From an uncultured Comamonadaceae bacterium (GTDB lineage Bacteria; Pseudomonadota; Gammaproteobacteria; Burkholderiales; Burkholderiaceae_C), in the NCBI GenBank assembly GCA_937893415.1, contig CALBWZ010000280.1:1-7723 (forward strand): DNA of 7,723 bases. The letters are read 5' to 3'. Every line of letters starts with the position of its first letter. The stretch's first letter is position 1. This document shows positions 5,578-7,723 of the stretch, piece after piece. Under the pieces are notes generated by a model. It saw only the letters and a list, made by a program, of their open reading frames with translations. It was not told where the DNA came from and did not search any database. The position numbers and the translations under genes were made by a program.

Positions 5578-6387
5578 TCAGGGCATGTTCTTTTTACTGG
5601 CCACCACCCACATAATGGCCCCACCCAACACCATGGGCATACACAGCCACTGTCCCATGCTCAAGCCTAGGTTCAGCAGCCCTAGATGCGCATCTGGCTC
5701 TCGGAAATACTCAGCAACAAATCGCAACACGCCGTAGCCCATGAGAAACAGCGCAGACACTTGACCCAGTTTGCGCGGCACGCGGGCATACAACCACAAC
5801 ACAACAAACAGCAACAAACCTTCTAACAACAACTGGTAGATCTGTGAGGGGTGGCGCGGCAGATCACCTGCCCCTCTAAACACCATGCCCCAAGGCAGCG
5901 ACGGGTCTGTGACACGCCCCCACAACTCGCCATTGATAAAGTTGCCCAAACGCCCTGCGGCCAAACCAGTCGGCACACATGGCGCAATCAGGTCAGTGAT
6001 GCGCAGAAACCGCACATTGCGCGAATGGGCAAACCACAGCATGGCCACCAGCACCCCCAACAAGCCACCATGGAAACTCATACCGCCTTGCCAGACCGCA
6101 AACACCTCTAAAGGGTGGGAAAAGTAATAGGCAGACTTGTAAAACAAACAGTAGCCCAAGCGTCCACCCAAGACCACACCCAGCACGCCCAAGAACAATA
6201 TGTCTTCGATATCGCTGTTTTTCCAATCGCGTCCATCGGCCTGCGTGCTGAAAGGCTGATGCGCCAAACGAGCACGGCCTAACAGCACAAACAGCGCAAA
6301 TGCCAGTAAGTAAGTGAGTCCATACCAATGGATGGCCAATGGCCCAAGGGCCAGCGCGACAGGATCAATGAGTGGGTGTATCAACAT
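5578..6387 (-). CDS. lgt: Phosphatidylglycerol--prolipoprotein diacylglyceryl transferase
   Basis: Lgt carries out the first step of bacterial lipoprotein maturation in the inner membrane, moving diacylglycerol from phosphatidylglycerol to the lipobox cysteine of prolipoproteins. The 269-residue product is of usual size and multi-spanning. Recognisable conserved parts are [12 protein letters not shown] (19-30), [10 protein letters not shown] (74-83), MSFHGGLLG (103-111) with the conserved His106, the Lgt signature [14 protein letters not shown] (145-158), [10 protein letters not shown] (176-185) and [11 protein letters not shown] (222-232). The ATG at 6387 gives the standard N-terminus ([23 protein letters not shown]). 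The upstream ribosome site is weak. The gene is divergent from ilvD and directly followed by the crotonase-family gene, 1 nt after its stop codon. No irregularity is seen. Confidence 0.97.
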   Translation of the reverse strand: MLIHPLIDPVALALGPLAIHWYGLTYLLAFALFVLLGRARLAHQPFSTQADGRDWKNSDIEDILFLGVLGVVLGGRLGYCLFYKSAYYFSHPLEVFAVWQGGMSFHGGLLGVLVAMLWFAHSRNVRFLRITDLIAPCVPTGLAAGRLGNFINGELWGRVTDPSLPWGMVFRGAGDLPRHPSQIYQLLLEGLLLFVVLWLYARVPRKLGQVSALFLMGYGVLRFVAEYFREPDAHLGLLNLGLSMGQWLCMPMVLGGAIMWVVASKKNMP

Positions 6388-6407
6388 GGTGTTATTTTGC
6401 GCTCAGT

Positions 6408-6436
6408 CAGACAGGAGAGCTGCTAACCTCTAAAAT
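6408..6436 (+). promoter_or_regulatory. Candidate ilvD promoter in the lgt/ilvD divergent region
   Basis: In the 96-nt divergent gap, cagaca (6408-6413) and taaaat (6431-6436) are separated by exactly 17 nt. They match the sigma-70 -35 box at four of six and the -10 box at five of six positions. Transcription would begin near 6443, about 40 nt before the ilvD ATG. No clear promoter for lgt on the other strand was identified. Confidence 0.4.
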
Positions 6437-6483
6437 GTTTATTTTCCTTGTACCTCACCCAACCAATCACACGTAGGGCAACT

Positions 6484-7723
6484 ATGTCAGAGACAAAAGT
6501 AATCAAAATCAACCGCCGTTCAGCCACTATCACAGAAGGCAAGTCCCGCGCGCCCAACCGCTCCATGTATTACGCCATGGGCTACGAGGCTGCCGACTTC
6601 AAGAAACCCATGATTGGTGTGGCCAACGGTCACTCCACGATTACACCTTGCAACAGCGGCTTACAAAAGCTGTCAGATGCGGCTGTCGAGGGCATAGAGG
6701 AATCTGGTGGTAACGCTCAAATGTTTGGCACCCCCACTATTTCTGACGGCATGGCCATGGGGACAGAGGGAATGAAATACTCGCTTGTGTCTCGCGAGGT
6801 CATAGCGGACTGTGTCGAGACCTGCGTGCAAGGCCAGTGGATGGACGGCGTGTTGGTTGTCGGGGGCTGTGACAAGAACATGCCCGGCGGCTTGATGGGC
6901 ATACTGCGTGCCAACGTACCAGCTATTTACGTATATGGCGGCACTATTTTGCCAGGCCGTTACAAAGGACAAGACCTCAACATCGTGAGCGTGTTTGAAG
7001 CAGTAGGCGAAAACGCCGCAGGCAAGCTCAGCGACGAAGACCTGCTTGAAATTGAAAAGCGTGCTATTCCCGGCACAGGCTCTTGCGGTGGTATGTACAC
7101 GGCCAACACCATGTCTTCTGCCTTTGAAGCCTTGGGTATGTCTCTACCCTACTCCTCGACCATGGCCAACGTGCACGACGAAAAAATGCAATCGGCCAAA
7201 GAGTCAGCCAGGGTATTGGTTGAAGCCGTGCGCAAAGACCTCAAGCCGCGTGACATCGTGACGCGCAAATCCATTGAGAACGCGGTTGCGGTGATCATGG
7301 CCATCGGTGGCTCAACCAATGCGGTACTGCACTTTTTAGCCATCGCCCACTGCGCTGAAGTGGCGTGGACGATTGACGACTTTGAACGCATCCGCCAGCG
7401 CACACCTGTGTTGTGTGACCTCAAGCCCAGCGGCAAAGCCTTGGCGGTCGATTTGCACGTGGCCGGCGGTATTCCGCAAGTGATGAAAATCATGCTCAAC
7501 GCAGGCCTTTTGCACGGTGATTGCATCACCATTACCGGGCAAACCATTGCAGAGATACTCCATGATGTGCCCGATGCGCCCAGCGACGAAGGTGTGATTC
7601 ACAGCATAGAAAATGCCATGTACAAGAAAGGCCACTTGGCCATTCTCAAGGGCAACCTGTCACCTGAAGGCGCTGTAGCCAAAATCACTGGCCTCAAAAA
7701 TCCAGTCATTACTGGTCCTGCGC
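6484..7723 (+). CDS. ilvD: Dihydroxy-acid dehydratase (N-terminal part, truncated by window edge)
   Basis: IlvD dehydrates 2,3-dihydroxy-isovalerate and 2,3-dihydroxy-3-methylvalerate to the 2-keto acids in valine, isoleucine, leucine and pantothenate synthesis. About 413 of an expected roughly 560 residues are present, continuous and without frameshift. The three cysteines expected to bind the iron-sulfur cluster are Cys56 (TITPCNSG), Cys129 ([12 protein letters not shown], with Lys131, the residue carbamylated in the family) and Cys201 ([14 protein letters not shown]). The set is consistent with the short, [2Fe-2S] type of dehydratase. [14 protein letters not shown] (88-101) and [16 protein letters not shown] are also typical. 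The start is ATG at 6484 with an aggg ribosome site 5 nt upstream (6475-6478). The C-terminal domain lies outside the window. No leader-peptide attenuator is visible in the short upstream region. Confidence 0.97.
   Translation, partial: MSETKVIKINRRSATITEGKSRAPNRSMYYAMGYEAADFKKPMIGVANGHSTITPCNSGLQKLSDAAVEGIEESGGNAQMFGTPTISDGMAMGTEGMKYSLVSREVIADCVETCVQGQWMDGVLVVGGCDKNMPGGLMGILRANVPAIYVYGGTILPGRYKGQDLNIVSVFEAVGENAAGKLSDEDLLEIEKRAIPGTGSCGGMYTANTMSSAFEALGMSLPYSSTMANVHDEKMQSAKESARVLVEAVRKDLKPRDIVTRKSIENAVAVIMAIGGSTNAVLHFLAIAHCAEVAWTIDDFERIRQRTPVLCDLKPSGKALAVDLHVAGGIPQVMKIMLNAGLLHGDCITITGQTIAEILHDVPDAPSDEGVIHSIENAMYKKGHLAILKGNLSPEGAVAKITGLKNPVITGPA

Noticed and set aside
5577..5624. A longer N-terminus for the crotonase-family gene starting at 5624
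   Set aside because: The extension lies within the 3' end of lgt and reads as unrelated Trp/Pro/Cys-rich residues; ATG 5576 fits the family and follows the lgt stop by 1 nt.
4978..5670. A 230-residue plus-strand open frame opposite the crotonase-family gene
   Set aside because: It is antisense to a clear crotonase-fold gene, has low-complexity composition and lacks recognisable motifs.

Overview
The window looks like chromosome of a betaproteobacterium, most likely Burkholderiales (Comamonadaceae-like). This rests on protein character, moderate base composition and the ilvD / lgt divergent pair, which I recall from that group; it is an inference, not a search result. Gene density is high, and almost everything left of 6387 is read from the minus strand.

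Layout from right to left. At 6484-7723 (+) is the 5' two thirds of ilvD (dihydroxy-acid dehydratase), which runs off the window. Divergent from it, across a 96-nt gap, is a two-gene minus-strand unit: lgt (prolipoprotein diacylglyceryl transferase) followed 1 nt later by an enoyl-CoA hydratase/isomerase family gene. A non-coding stretch of about 360 nt (4424-4784) follows. It ends in a clear TPP (thiamine pyrophosphate) riboswitch, 4466-4551 on the minus strand.

Downstream of the riboswitch is the most interesting part: a compact minus-strand operon of a LuxE-like acyl-protein synthetase, a LuxC-like acyl-CoA/acyl-protein reductase, an ABC ATPase, an ABC permease and an NMT1/THI5-like periplasmic binding protein. 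The first four genes overlap or lie 1 nt apart. There is no luciferase (luxAB) and no luxD. The parsimonious reading is a thiamine-responsive salvage operon: an importer for a thiamine precursor or breakdown product, plus an ATP- and NADPH-dependent carboxylate-to-aldehyde reductase pair recruited from the bioluminescence fatty-acid reductase families. The substrate is unknown; a carboxylated form of the thiamine pyrimidine or thiazole is a testable guess.

The binding-protein gene at the far left is broken. Its reading frame leaves family similarity after residue 88, exactly where an IS5-type end begins (terminal repeat at 33-50, preceded on the minus strand by the YTAR-type target TTAG). The importer is therefore probably inactivated in this strain by an insertion sequence whose body lies outside the window.
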